DNA of 64,000 nt, taken from Cephalotus follicularis (Eukaryota > Streptophyta > Magnoliopsida > Oxalidales > Cephalotaceae). The stretch is from NCBI GenBank assembly GCA_001972305.1, contig BDDD01000314.1, positions 62,001-126,000 of the forward strand. Direction: 5' to 3'. Each line of letters opens with the position of its first letter. The first letter of the stretch is position 1. Shown here piece after piece: positions 23,327-35,005 of the stretch. The translations under genes and the position numbers were made by a program. The notes beneath the pieces were generated by a model that did not search any database, was not told the DNA's origin, and saw only the letters and a list, made by a program, of their open reading frames with translations.

Positions 23327-23904
23327 ACTTGGGACTAAAGCTATAAGTAATCACCCGAGCCAATGTGACCACTAGGTCTCCTAAGTGTACTAATTTAATT
23401 AACTCTATTATAATAGCTACCACGCATACATGGCCTTCAACTGGTCTTGCAATCTTCTTGATCTTCTCTTTACACTCGATTGGTCTCCTTTCTTCAATTT
23501 ACAACCATAGTACAATTAAATGAAAAGAAATACAATTTTGGGAGAAGAGAAGTCTACTATAAGAAAAAAAGAACGAGAAAAGAAAACGGCGCACGCAGGC
23601 AGCCTTATTAAAGACCGATTGAATTTCATTATTGTAACAAAGAAATTAAATGAACCACACAAGGACAACACAAAGCTAGGAAGAGTCCCAAGCCTACCAG
23701 TATGCATAAGGAATTCAAAAATATAATCGATATATAATTGAATAAACACATAACAATCGGGCATTCAATGGTTCATCGATTTCATTAGTATGACCAATAA
23801 GCAACTCCCACTAAAAGTAGAGCTACACAAAATCGCCCAAAACACATATGCAATCAACAATCTACAAAACATCAAATTGATGTCTGATTGTAGTCGATTA
23901 GCAT
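23327..23904 (-). other. Cop-A leader, PBS-proximal part
   Basis: Non-coding continuation of the Cop-A leader after the Tekay-B insertion. Read on the minus strand it matches Cop-B at about 28997-29480 (TAGTGGGAGTTGC ... TGCGTGCGCC), confirming that 14743-15517 and this stretch were once contiguous. Confidence 0.75.
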
Positions 23905-23918
23905 GCTCTGATACCACT
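23905..23918 (-). other. Primer binding site of Cop-A
   Basis: Minus-strand AGTGGTATCAGAGC, abutting the LTR end ...CCCCACA. TGGTATCAGAGC is the initiator-Met tRNA type used by Angela elements. Confidence 0.8.
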
Positions 23919-26403
23919 TGTGGGGAAGGTGTGGCCCACGCTTAGCGAAAGACTTATCAATCCAGACTTTAGGGGTTATGGTCGATTAACTTTAATTTTC
24001 CATAAATAGGTTAATCCCCAAGCAATGGGATGCCCTAATGTAAGTTCAAATTGATCCAATGAATGACAAGGAACTATAATCAACATTCAAACAAACCGAA
24101 ACCAAGACCAAGCATAAGGAATTCGGGATTCGAATGGGGTTACCGTAAACCCTAACAAATGGGCACACATACAAACTCATAAGGTGAACACACAATACCC
24201 TAGCCTAATGCCCAAGAATCCCAATTCCACACATCCATAACCATAAGGGATGACAAGGAAGCACCAAAAAAAACCATGGAGGTTCAGCTGCGGTTTACCA
24301 ACACCCAAACCAATACCAATTGCCATGGAACCACAGAGGGAGAAGAAGAAGAGGTTCTTACCGGAGGTGAAGACTCCTTCCTTCAAGATAAGCTCCCTCT
24401 CCACTTTAATCTAAGAACTCCAAGCTCCTCCAAGAAAATCCTCAAACCACGAATGAGGAAGATGAAGGCCAAGTGTTTAACCTAGTCTAAATCACTCTAG
24501 ATAAAGATAAAGAGCAGTGTGTAAGTTACCCCCACCTATTATGAACTTTGAGTGGTGAAAGGAGGCTTGAAAACGGTTGAAAATTGCACTAGGCGATGTA
24601 GGCGTCAATGTGTAGGCGATAGGCATCGACGCGTACGTAAGCAGGAAGAAGAGAAAGCATGCCAGGGAAGAGAGAGAAAGAGGAAGTCTCAAGTGTGTTC
24701 AATAAGCTTCTCTCAAGTATTTTAAAGTGTTGACGTTCTCTCTCCTACTGTAGCCGCGCATCAGCCTGTTTAGGCGTCAATGCCATGCGTCTCATAATAT
24801 CTAGGCGTCAATGCCAACGATAGGATGAAACAGGCGCCTAGTCTCATTTGTTTTTGTGTCAACGCCTAAAACCCATAGTGTCAACTCGTAAACCTAGTGG
24901 TTTCTAAATCGTCAACGCCATGCACTCCACAGCGTTAACGTCTAGTGGCTGAATGTAGTTATGGCATCGACGTGTACCCCTCATGGCATCGACATACAAA
25001 GCTACTGGTTTTTCCAGCGTCAACGCAAGCCATTCACGTTAACGCCCAGCAACTCAACTATACATGGCATCAACGCATGCTCTTTATGGCATCGACGCCT
25101 AAGAGAAAAAGACATTCTCTTCTCATTTCCAAAAGCCTTCGCATGGAATATTTCATCATGGCATTGCAGGGATCTAAATCCATAAAATGAAATACTCACT
25201 AGCAAAGCAACATCTTCCCTGATGTTGTCCTTTCACTAAATGATATGTGTACCACCACATATCAACCTGTTAAAAGTCAGGCAGGACTCGAAAGCCTTTC
25301 GATCTCCTGTATGATGATAAATTCCCAGAACATCCCGATTTCTGGTACGACCACTTTAACAGTACACCGACTATCAGAGCAGCCCCGGTGTGAGAGCCAG
25401 TCACCCCCCGAATCCGTGTATTACCACTACTATCAATAATGGTCCGAATAGTCAGTCCCTCTATCCGATCATCGGCATATGTGCCATGTTTCCCTCGTCA
25501 TACTTGGCTCTGATCACAGCCTAGGGTTTGGATGAATGTCACCCCTAGTATTGCTGTGATGACTATGAATCTATGATGGCACTGAGACTATCGGTAGACC
25601 TCCCACAGGAACCTATCATTCCCAGTCCACCTATGCGTGATTAGGACTTTTAAGTCTTCAACGTACATAGATAAATAGATCCGCTCACCCTCAACTCGGG
25701 TGTGATGATCCCCTATTGCGCACTCTCCCATACATCTCAATGTAGCTCCCACAAGACCCAAAGACAACCATTTTGTTAGCACCTATCTAGTGCTGGGGAA
25801 GGCGGAAATCAAAGTCAATCAGTCACCACACAATGCATGCTAGCCACTCAGGTCAAAGGAGACAACGCAGGCTATGGACCTACTAGTCACCACGGACTAT
25901 ACACTATCGATACCATAGGAATCCTGTTGATATTGGGTATTGACTATCCAAATAGGTTTCCTATTGGTGGTTCTGTTCAGTGTCACGCACTCTAGCATAC
26001 ACATCACATTTAGCTTTAGGGATAAAGCCAATTGGCTACGAGATAACCAACCTCCACTGCTAACCCGAGAGCAAGCTTACCGTGACAAGTCTTCACGGTT
26101 CATCAATGGCCCAAAGAAAGTGAACCTATGACTTGGAATATTTGTCACAGGGAATAAAGATCTCATTCTCATAGCCCTCTCGGCAAGAGATCCAACCATT
26201 TGGTGTGATAGGGCACTATATGTCATACAGTCAATTACGTATAATTATTCTGTTCCTTTTGGTTGGTTGGAATGAGCCATATAGCCTTGCCATTTTATAA
26301 ATATGCTCATAGAATATAAAAGGAATTCATAATTGTATTAATCAAGAGTGTTTATATACAAATGATCCATATCGTGGCATACAAGGACACCCCTAACCTA
26401 ACA
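23919..26403 (-). repeat. 5' LTR of Cop-A
   Basis: 2,485 bp; in element orientation TGTTAGGTTAGG ... CCTTCCCCACA. The PBS flanks one side, and a polypurine tract with RNase H-end sequence of the same family flanks the other (26404 onward), so this LTR is shared by two head-to-tail units. TCGAC-type words cluster at about 24595-25100. ORF-like stretches inside have no protein similarity. Confidence 0.85.
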
Positions 26404-26573
26404 ATCTCCTACTTGGCCCTATAGCCATGATGACCGATAGTCTAAGTCCATAGCACTCCGATGTCTCTCTAGAACAGTGCTGCTCAAGGCCTTGGTCAGT
26501 GGGTCTGATAAATTTGCCTCTGGGGAAACTCTCTCAAGGGTAATGTCTCCTTTGTCGATGATCTCTCTGAAGG
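26404..26573 (-). mobile_element. Residual internal end of a second, tandem Cop-A unit
   Basis: It matches 9370-9536 base for base with few differences: polypurine tract plus the last part of RNase H, in the same orientation. It ends where Athila-like sequence resumes. Confidence 0.75.
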
Positions 26574-27189
26574 ATTCTCTTTTTAGTGCATAAGCTTTTT
26601 AGGGCTTTTGCATAACAGGGCACATGAGTAATGGCTTCCAACAATGGAATGTTGATTTGGACTTTCTTAAAAGTTTCAATGATCTTTTGCATCGTTGGGA
26701 CTTTCTTATTTTGCAATCTCTTTGGGAAAGGAATTGGGGGATCAAATGAACGCTTGGGTAATGCCACTGGTTGTTCCTTCTTCTCGCCCTCTTGCTCTTT
26801 CCTAGATTCTTCTTATGCGCTTGAATTTGTTAGTTGCACAGAGGAGTCAACCAAATGAGCATTGAATTTGTTGATTTTGAAATCACTGTTGTGGAAAGGG
26901 AGGATGGATGTTATTGGAAGATTGAGTGAACCTTTGGAAGGTCTGCTAAGTCGTAGACTTGCCAGAGAAGCTTGGAGGTCCTCTTTGATTTTACCCTTGA
27001 CTCCATGAGAAATTTTGATGATTTCTCCAACCTGGAGTGTAAGTGTTACTATACGGGTTACATTGATTCATAGCGGCTAAATTCTAAGGAGGGTATTGGT
27101 TTTCATAATAGCTCAGGCATTCTTCCATAACATGACACGGTGATGAACACCAAGAACACACGGGGGTGCTTTGGCAGTCAAAGAAGGTA
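26574..27189 (-). pseudogene. Athila/Tat-like gag-protease linker
   Basis: The minus-strand product contains PFPKRLQNKKVPTMQKIIETFKKVQINIPLLEAITHVPCYAKALKSLCTKKR, very close to the Athila/Tat block PFPQRL...F..VFKKLHINIPF.EAL.QMPSYAKFLK. This block lies between gag and protease in that lineage. Flanking sequence up to 27189 is non-descript but ends at the Cop-B target duplication. It is probably one element with 49780-50325 (gag) and 6255-7006 (RT-RNase H). Broken at several points. Confidence 0.75.
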
Positions 27190-27194
27190 TTCAC

Positions 27195-28990
27195 TGTTGG
27201 AGTTTGGTGTCCCTACAAACCATGAAGGGGATAAATGGGTGTACATATTTGATATATTCCTTAATCGGAATAATCCATGAATGCCTATGGTCGGCTGCAT
27301 GTATGTGGTTTACACTCCTATCCTACATTCTGAGTTCTAGTTATGTTCAATTGTGCATATATATTCATAATGGCGAACTGGATATATGTAATATCGTGTC
27401 AAAAGCGGATAAGGTTGATCACCATGTCTGCTGAGTACACATATAGCGCTCTGTCACCAAGGGGTTGGATCTCATGCCTAGAGAGGTAATGAGAATGAGG
27501 TCCTTGGTCCCTTCAGACAGAAGTTCCAATCATAGGTTCACTTTCTGGACAATTGATGAACCGCAAAGACTTTTCATATTACGCTTGCTCCCTCGTTTGG
27601 AGGACGGCTTCTCTCATTACCGTTTGGATGGCACTAAAGCTAATGCGGGGTACGTGCAAGAGGCATGATACTGAACCGACCCACCATCGGTAACCTATAT
27701 GGATGTACATTACCCTTGTTGATAGGATCCCTATCGTTTTTGGTAGTGTAAAGTCTATGGTGACTAGTAGGTCTTAGCCTATCTTGTATCCTTAGACCTA
27801 GGCGGCTGGCATGCGTTGTGTAGTGACTGCATGGCTTTGATTTATGCCTTCCCCAGCACTAGCCACTTGCTGAAAAAAGGGCTGTCTTTGGGTCATGTGG
27901 AAGCTGCAATAAGATGTATGGCCGCGGATTGCAATATGGAATCATCACACCTGTAATGATGGATGAATGGCAGCATATGATCTTGACCATTGCTGACTGA
28001 AATCCTGGCAAAGTGTAGGCGGACTGGATATCGGGTGATTCTGGGGCGGTCCGCCAAAGTCCCAATGTGTTCATAGATTTATATGGTCGCGGTATTTCTA
28101 GGGTGGACATTTAATCCACACCCTAGTCCGTGGTTAGAGCCAATAGTGATGAGCGACACATGACACATGTGCCGAAGATGGGCTTAAAGCTCTTGCTATC
28201 TGGCTATCGACTGATGGACATGGTAATACATGGATTCAGAGGTGATGAGAACTCACACTGGGGCCATCTTGTGAATAGTCTAGAGGACTATTAGGATGGT
28301 CGTACCAGAACTCGGGATGTTCTGAGAAATTTATCAGCGTACTAGATATCGACTAGGATTTTCGGGTCCTGCCTGACTTTGAACAGGTTGACGTGTGAGG
28401 GACATATGTCATTTAGTGAAAGGACAACATCAAGAGGATGTTTCTTAGCTAGTGAGTATTTCATATGCTTGATTTAGGTCCACGCATTGCCACGATGGAA
28501 TCTCCAAGCAAAGGGTTGAAATATATGAAAGAGAGTGTCTCATCTTGTCTTACGCATTGACTCCATGAAGGGAATGCGTTGATGCCTAGATAGGAAGAGA
28601 TAGTGAGTATCATCTGCCCTTACGCGTCGACGCCATGGAGAGCATTGCGTTGACGCCATGATAGGAGGACACATCGCGTCGACGCCATGGAGAGCATGCG
28701 TTGACGCTATGGAAACTAGGGACTTACGCGTTGGTGCCATGAAGAGGATGCATTGACGCCCATACAGGAAATGTCGAAGTGCCTATTTCATTTTATCGTT
28801 GGCGTTGACACCTTGATAATATGAGACTCATGGCGTTAACGCCATCCTGGTCTGTCACACAGCACTTGCTGATTCAAGAGGAATTAGTGAGATAAAAGGG
28901 AAGTGTATTCAAGAAGCTAGAGAGTTGTCTTGAATATTTTAATGAGAAAGTATATAAGACAAGAGGTCTTGGTCAAACACACAAGAGACA
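27195..28990 (+). repeat. 5' LTR of Cop-B (partial)
   Basis: It aligns with 36901-38695. It carries words such as gcgtcgacgccatggag and gcgttgacgcc at 28553-28855. ORF-like stretches here have no protein similarity. Confidence 0.8.
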
Positions 28991-28996
28991 CTGAAT

Positions 28997-30870
28997 TTTA
29001 ATTAATTTAGTGGGAGTTGCATTCCAGGTCAATCGTTAGTAAAACCGACTAGTCATTAAATATTAAATTGTTTATGTGTTTATTCATTAAATATATTTGT
29101 TATATTTTTGAATTTCTTATGCATGCTGGTAGGCTTTGGGACTTGACCTAGCCTTTTGGTTTCTTTTGTGGATGATTTATATTCTTTATTATACTTGAAT
29201 TTCATATGGTCTGTAATAAGGCTGCTTGCGTGCGCCATATAAATTTTCTTCTTCTTAATTTTATTTGTGGTAGAATAGAAATCTCTTCTCCCTCTTTTGT
29301 ATTTCTTTTTCTTTTTATTCTGTACATTCAATGTAAGTTTCTAGAAAATGTGCAATGGAGATTGAAGAGAGGATGAAGAAGATTGCAAGACCAATCGAAG
29401 ACCATGTATGCATGGTGGCATTTGTAATAATGTAATTTAAATTAGTACACCTAGGAGACCAAGTGATTATGTTGGCTCGCGTGGTCACTGATAGTTTGAG
29501 TCCGAAGTCAGGCCACTTTTAGGGTTCATGAGATGGATGTTTTCTTTTGCAAACAATCCAAACACGTCCAAGCATGTAAGCCGTTCCAAATGGATTGGAA
29601 GATTAAAATGAATCTTAAAAACGGCTTTGGTAAAATAAAAAAATTTGATGAGACCTCAAAACCCTCCAAACCTGAAATAATAAGTCCATAAGAAGTGGGG
29701 CATATGGATGCCCTGTCGTTGGCCTTCCATCATCTTCGTTGAATGGTGTAGACATATTGGGGATAGCACAACCTCCGTTGAGGTCCTCCGTATGATCATT
29801 TCTATTCAATTTCAGTACAGGGGTTGTATTGGAAGGAAGTGACCATGTTTTTTATACTTTGACAGGCCAAAGCGTGTGGGTGTCAAAATGGGTTTATTTC
29901 TTTGAGGATTGTGGGTTTTACTTATACCTAGATCTTATGGTTACCATCGTGCCAAAGCAGAGACCATAAGGGCCGGGAGGCCGAATCTTGTATTGGATCT
30001 TACATGAAGGGCAAGAGGTCCTGAATGTAAATTGGTATACATACCTACGTATTCAGTTATTATGGTTTACACGGCCAAAGTCGGGACCATAGTATGCTGG
30101 ATAGATTCCGATCCCGACTAGGAGCCAAGAGGCTTCCAGAGTTCCATATTGGAGGCGTGGGATACGATTAGAATAGTGGGAGGAGCCACAATTACAAAAG
30201 GCCATGGATTATGGTAATAACGTTAATTGGAATAATCTGCTAATACTTCTCTCATATTTTCTCTAAATAGGTTGATAGACATACTCAATCTTACTCAATT
30301 GGCAGTCAGTACCACACAAATAAGTTTAATGGTCCAATGTCATGTAATTGCAGCGTTAGGTACGCTTGATACTCATGAGCATGAGGGAGGCTCATGTGAC
30401 GACTAAATATTCCCAACCCTTCATGTTAACCAGTCAAAGAGTGACAAGACCAAGGAGGTCAAATGGTTGCATGAATTATAAGTACACATGGATACCTTAA
30501 GGGCCATCCTTACACAACTAAAAGAGTTGTTTGGCTATAAAGGAGGCATAATTGGTCTCTGGTAGGACTAAATCATCCATGCTCGTACTTTTATCTTCTT
30601 GTGGGACAACATCCGAGAGGGATAGATCATGGGATCATGTTCAAAAGGCGAGAGGCCTTAAGAGAAGTTAGAAGAAAGGGTAAAGCACAAGGAGTGCAAC
30701 GGGATGCCATTAATGAAAGGATCACAAGGGAATGCTTGTTGTGGGAAGAAAGGCATTAAAAAGGAAAACTGTAAAAGTTCCTTAAATCCACAGGTGAAAG
30801 TACCTCGGTGTAAGATAATTCCACTTTTTCTTACTAGCTTACAATGTAAGTTGAACTTGAGTAAGGAACT
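28997..30870 (+). pseudogene. Cop-B leader and decayed gag
   Basis: 28997-30240 matches the Cop-A leader (reverse of 23327-23830 and 14800-15517). From about 30290 the sequence follows Cop-A gag by alignment, for example the stretch around 30450-30540 that corresponds to the ..AKWLDEDK and ..LYGSRS region. No long open frame remains. Identification rests on nucleotide similarity and collinearity, not on a readable protein. Confidence 0.65.
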
Positions 30871-31467
30871 CAGGTTATGACACTAACATTGATATCTCTA
30901 TGCATGGAGCAAAGGGAAGCTAGGCAGCAAGGAGCTGTTGAAACTGTGGATCTACGCCATGGTGATGAATCAGGGGCTTCACACCGTTTGGATAGGCGTA
31001 GTGAATTGTATAATTATTGCAAATGGATATATAACTGGATCCTTATATATAAAGAATATTGATAGAAACTTTTTTTCTTTTGTATGAGATGAGCAAGGAG
31101 CTCGAACTGTGGTAAATTCTTTATTCTCATACATAACAATATTCTAGTTAGTGCAAGGAGCACATGGATTAAAAGGGATATAAGTTTTAACCATTACAAT
31201 AACAACTCAATAAGGAACAAATAATAAAAGATAATGAGAGATAATGGGACTTTCTCTCTATATGGACATCTCCTGGAAAAACCATATGGGAATGGTATAT
31301 CTGTACGGAGTATATGGACTTTGTGGAAAAGGTCCAGTCCATGATATCTTTTATATACCTTCCTATCTCCTTCTGGATTATGCATTGCACAGGGCAATAT
31401 ATATCCGAATTCAGATTCCTTAAAATCGGTCCCCTCCGATATCACAAGGATATCATATGATCAAGGA
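30871..31467 (+). pseudogene. Cop-B pol, decayed protease-integrase part
   Basis: Very decayed. The last part (about 31390-31467) follows the Cop-A integrase C-terminal region (around ..LNWIPSKSIPSTPFEVYK) up to the solo LTR, and the alignment resumes at 35006. The rest is assigned by position. Confidence 0.5.
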
Positions 31468-32764
31468 TGTATGATATATATATTTATATAATAAATGACA
31501 ATAAAAAATAAAAAAACAAACGGGCGCATGAAGCGCCCGTACATGAGAAAAGAGAGAAGACATGGGCGCTAGGGCCGTGTGAAGAGAAGACAGAGAGAGC
31601 GCGATAGAGAGGCATGCCAAAGAAGAGTAGAAGGCACCGATTTAAGCGCCAACGGCCAGGAAGACGTGCGGCGTGAGTTCTCCACCCCCGACGGTAAGCC
31701 TTCCTTCATTTCCTTTTTCTTCCCAAGTTTTCTTGTCGTCTCTGTCACTTCTCCACTGCTGATTCATCACGGGTTTGGGCCGGACTTCACCTGAAAGACC
31801 AGCTCTACCCACCGTGATGACGATTTTGGCGAATTCAGATTGAAATTGACTGGGAATTGTTGGCTGAGTCAACCCAGCGAGTTTGACTCGCTGCCTGCTG
31901 TGGCCGCCCGTTCCTTGGCGAGTCACGGCGAGTCTCAGCTAGAGACGTGTAGAACAGGTCTTGTGGATGCTTGTTTGTGAAATGGCCAGAGTTATGGATG
32001 TCCGGCGAGTCGACTCAGTGAGTCAAACTCACTGCCGGCTGTGACTATGCGATTCCATGGCGATTCATGGCAGTTCTTAGGCAGCATTGTATAGATTGGC
32101 CAATTTAGAGCCTGTTTATGGCGTTGCCGGAACCCCGATGTGTTGACAGGAATTTGGCCAGAAATCCTGTGACGACAATCTGTATTTGCTACCTGTGTGT
32201 AGATCGTAACGGAATGTGATGGTTATTGCAGTGATACAAGGAGAGAAAGAGACCTCTATTGACACAAGACGGAGCTCTGCTCGTGACAACGAGTGAAGCT
32301 TAGAGGAGGAGGCAGTTCGTCAATTCTGCTACAAGACCTCCCAACTCGCAAGTTCAACCGTTAACAGGTGGGGTATTCATATGCTCCGATGTTAACTGTT
32401 GGCTTGATCCCATTCGTATACGCTGGTATGGTACGGTAGTATACGAATGGTAGATCACTAAAGTACGATTATACTGTTTTACTTGCATTCATGCATTCTA
32501 AATGGTTATATGGATTGATATGTGTACGAATTGTAATTGTATATATATATATATATATACATATACGAGTATATTGAATAGTATTGTTATGCAATGTTTC
32601 TATGCTACCTCTCGCCCAAGAGGCTTAGGGTAGCTCATATATGTCTTGGAATGATTTTCAAGGTTATGAATTGATAGGGGTATTTGGTTAACTACTGATA
32701 TATGATGGTATGGGACAGTGTATATATCTAGTTAACCTCTAGATTGTTATTAGATGAATGGTAT

Positions 32765-33055
32765 AGTTAAGGACCGACATAGATATGGATCGTACGATCA
32801 AGAATGGAATGGTTATGGATCGTACGGTCATGGATCGTACGATAACGGATGGATGGTCATGGATATGATTACGGATGACTATGGCTGTGATTACGGATGG
32901 CCATGGATATGGTTACGGATGGCTATGGCCATGGTTATGGATTACTATGGGAATGGTTTATGGATATGGAAATTAGCCAATGGCTATGAAAATGTTTTAT
33001 GGATATGAAATATGACTTATGACTATGGAAATGATTCTAAATGGTTTGACGGATG
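32765..33055 (+). repeat. Degenerate TATGGATCGTACG / TACGGATGG repeat zone
   Basis: Repeated words atggatcgtacg, ttacggatggc and tatggccatgg, including a perfect 12-bp palindrome GATCGTACGATC at 32788-32799. The same words recur at 33920-34035. The open frame through this zone is a by-product of the repeat. Confidence 0.7.
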
Positions 33056-33246
33056 TGGATCCTATGAGACCCTTTGTGAAATGGTCCCTATCATTTATAC
33101 GAATATATGTTTATGGGTTACAACTACGGGATGGATTGATTGACTGTATTACATGAGACCTAAAGAGATAACTCATTCGTGACCCTCACCTCCGTCATGA
33201 AGGTCATGAATGTTAGACCACATCATCTGGTACCAATATAAATTAC

Positions 33247-33614
33247 GTGGACCCCACTACTGTGGGATGACCGATGTGTGGACCCTATTACTGTGGGAGG
33301 ACTGATGTGTGGACCCCACTACTGTGGGAGGAACGATGTGTGGACCCCACTATTGTGGGAGGACCGATACGATGTGTGGACCCCACTATTGTGGGAGGAC
33401 TGATACGATGTGCGGACCCCATTACAGTGGGAGGACCAATGTATGGACCCCACTATTATGGGAGGACTGATACCATGTGTGGTCCCCACTATTGTGGGAG
33501 GACCGATATGTGGACCCCACTATGGTGGGAGGACCGATATGATGTATGGACCCCACTACTGTGGGAGGACCGATATGATGCGTGGACCCAACTATCGTGG
33601 GAGGACCGATATGA
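33247..33614 (+). repeat. Minisatellite, 11 units of about 30-36 bp
   Basis: Unit of type GTGGACCCCACTATTGTGGG plus AGGACCGATATGAT, starting near 33247, 33278, 33308, 33339, 33375, 33411, 33441, 33478, 33509, 33545 and 33581. Each unit contains the inverted repeat CCCAC-tatt-GTGGG. The 151-residue open frame across it is repetitive and not a gene. Confidence 0.9.
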
Positions 33615-35005
33615 ACGACGTGGTCAGTGTTATCTCTACCCTACTTACCTACGACACAGGGAGTGCGTAGATAGGGGGATGAACCATATGGATTGTTTTA
33701 TGGAGTGTCTACAGGACTGTGGCCATTGATGTGATACCATGACTAGCTAAGTACACCACTGCTTAGGGACAGTTGGTATACGGGAGATGTTCGTACTTGG
33801 CATTCATGCATATAGCATGCCCTGGACATATATACTTTTATACTGTCACATTACATATACATTGTTATACTGTTGCTTCGCATGGCATATAGTATAGCCT
33901 TTCGCCATACTGATTGTGCGGCTACGGATATGGATCGAATGGTTATGGATCGTACGGTTAGGGAACAAATACGGAATGGTTATGGTTATGGAACGGATAC
34001 GATACAGTTACGGATCGTATCGTTATGGATCGTAATGGCCAGATTGTGATGGTATATGGATATTGATGGTGGCCGTAGAGAGAGAGACCAGTGTTAGAGA
34101 AGGTCCACCTTCTCTTCCCTATTCATACTTACGAATGCTACTCTAGTCTACCAGTTGAGTAAGGACCTCTGCCTAGGATGCTAAGAGCGCCTAGCCTGTT
34201 TCCTCGGCAGGAAAGGCCGAGAACATATTATATATGCTTTGAAAGGATTCTAGAATGATATTGACAATGAATGATAATGGCATTGTGTTTGAATCGTATG
34301 GATATGGTCAATGAATAAGACTTATGGAGAAACACATGTTTCTAAATGCTAGTTTTTATAGCATGGATTATATTGATTGTCATTCATATATCTCACTTAT
34401 TGTACACATATCTACTGCACTTTTATATGTTCCTTGCATATGTATATCCTACATAGCCTTCGGGTTGCTGACTCATTGCATTGTAATGTAATGAGTTAGG
34501 TCCAGGTGATGCGCATCATTTATCAGCCGGGCTAAATCGCTGAGTAAGGATCTATATCTCCTCCGACCTATCTTGTATAAATATAGTTTGTAAATGTACA
34601 AATGTTATATAAGAGACATGTTTTATATTTAGCTATTGACCTGGCGGCTAGTGGCAGTGCTTGATTTATATGAATGTTGATGTAAAGGATATGGATGGGT
34701 CCTGCTATTGTGATTATTGGTTAATTCCTCCTACGGGAGTGTGGATTTTTGAGGGCTGAGCCCAAGATATAAACTGTGTTTTCTTTACAGGGGGATATAG
34801 TCCGATAAACTAATACATCATGCCTGAGTTTTGGGAGATTTTAAGAGTTAGAATTTATTTCAAATGATTCTTCCACTTGTAGGACTTTGATTTAAATTAT
34901 AAATAGCACTTTTGGAATATGATTATTATGACATGAATGGATTGAATGGAAGGTATCTCACGCGTCAGATCGTGGGGGTTTACTCTCACAGTTCGGGGCG
35001 TGACA

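Larger units (their letters stand above)
7832..26403 (-). mobile_element. Cop-A: Angela/Tork-like Ty1/copia element with two nested insertions
   Basis: On the minus strand the order is 5' LTR (23919-26403), PBS (23905-23918), leader, gag (14742 downward), zinc knuckle, protease, integrase, RT, RNase H, polypurine tract (9370-9382) and part of the 3' LTR (7832-9369). RT wording such as LVLYVDDILTIGNDVGMLQS, SNRLLGVSQS and YASAFGSIMYAMLCTRPD matches the Angela lineage (BARE-1 relatives). Tekay-B sits in the leader and a Sirevirus-type solo LTR in the integrase. It is broken at many points. LTRs differ by several percent by eye, implying a few million years at generic plant rates (inference). 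Confidence 0.8.
31468..35005 (+). repeat. Large solo LTR, chromovirus-type gypsy, inside Cop-B
   Basis: 3,538 bp, TGTATGAT ... GGGGCGTGACA, flanked by aagga (31463-31467) and gagga (35006-35010), an imperfect 5-bp target duplication. Cop-B integrase similarity continues on both sides. The TGACA end and length fit a plant chromovirus LTR, but no internal domain is present to prove the lineage. It contains a (TA)n run (about 32539-32559), an ATCGTACG-rich repeat zone (32765-33055 and 33920-34035) and an 11-unit minisatellite (33247-33614). Confidence 0.75.

Noticed and set aside
24177-24404. Minus-strand frame with a hydrophobic segment resembling a small membrane protein
   Set aside because: It lies within the Cop-A LTR, is not conserved as a frame in relatives, and has no recognisable family.
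31550-32360. GC-rich stretch with longer frames that could be a host exon
   Set aside because: It lies within the 31468-35005 solo LTR bounded by a 5-bp near-duplication; frames have no domain and no splice-supported continuation.
33274-33729. Open frame of 151 residues with repeating WTPLLWE-type wording
   Set aside because: It is the translation of the 30-36 bp minisatellite; unit length changes and the presence of similar frames on other phases show no coding constraint.
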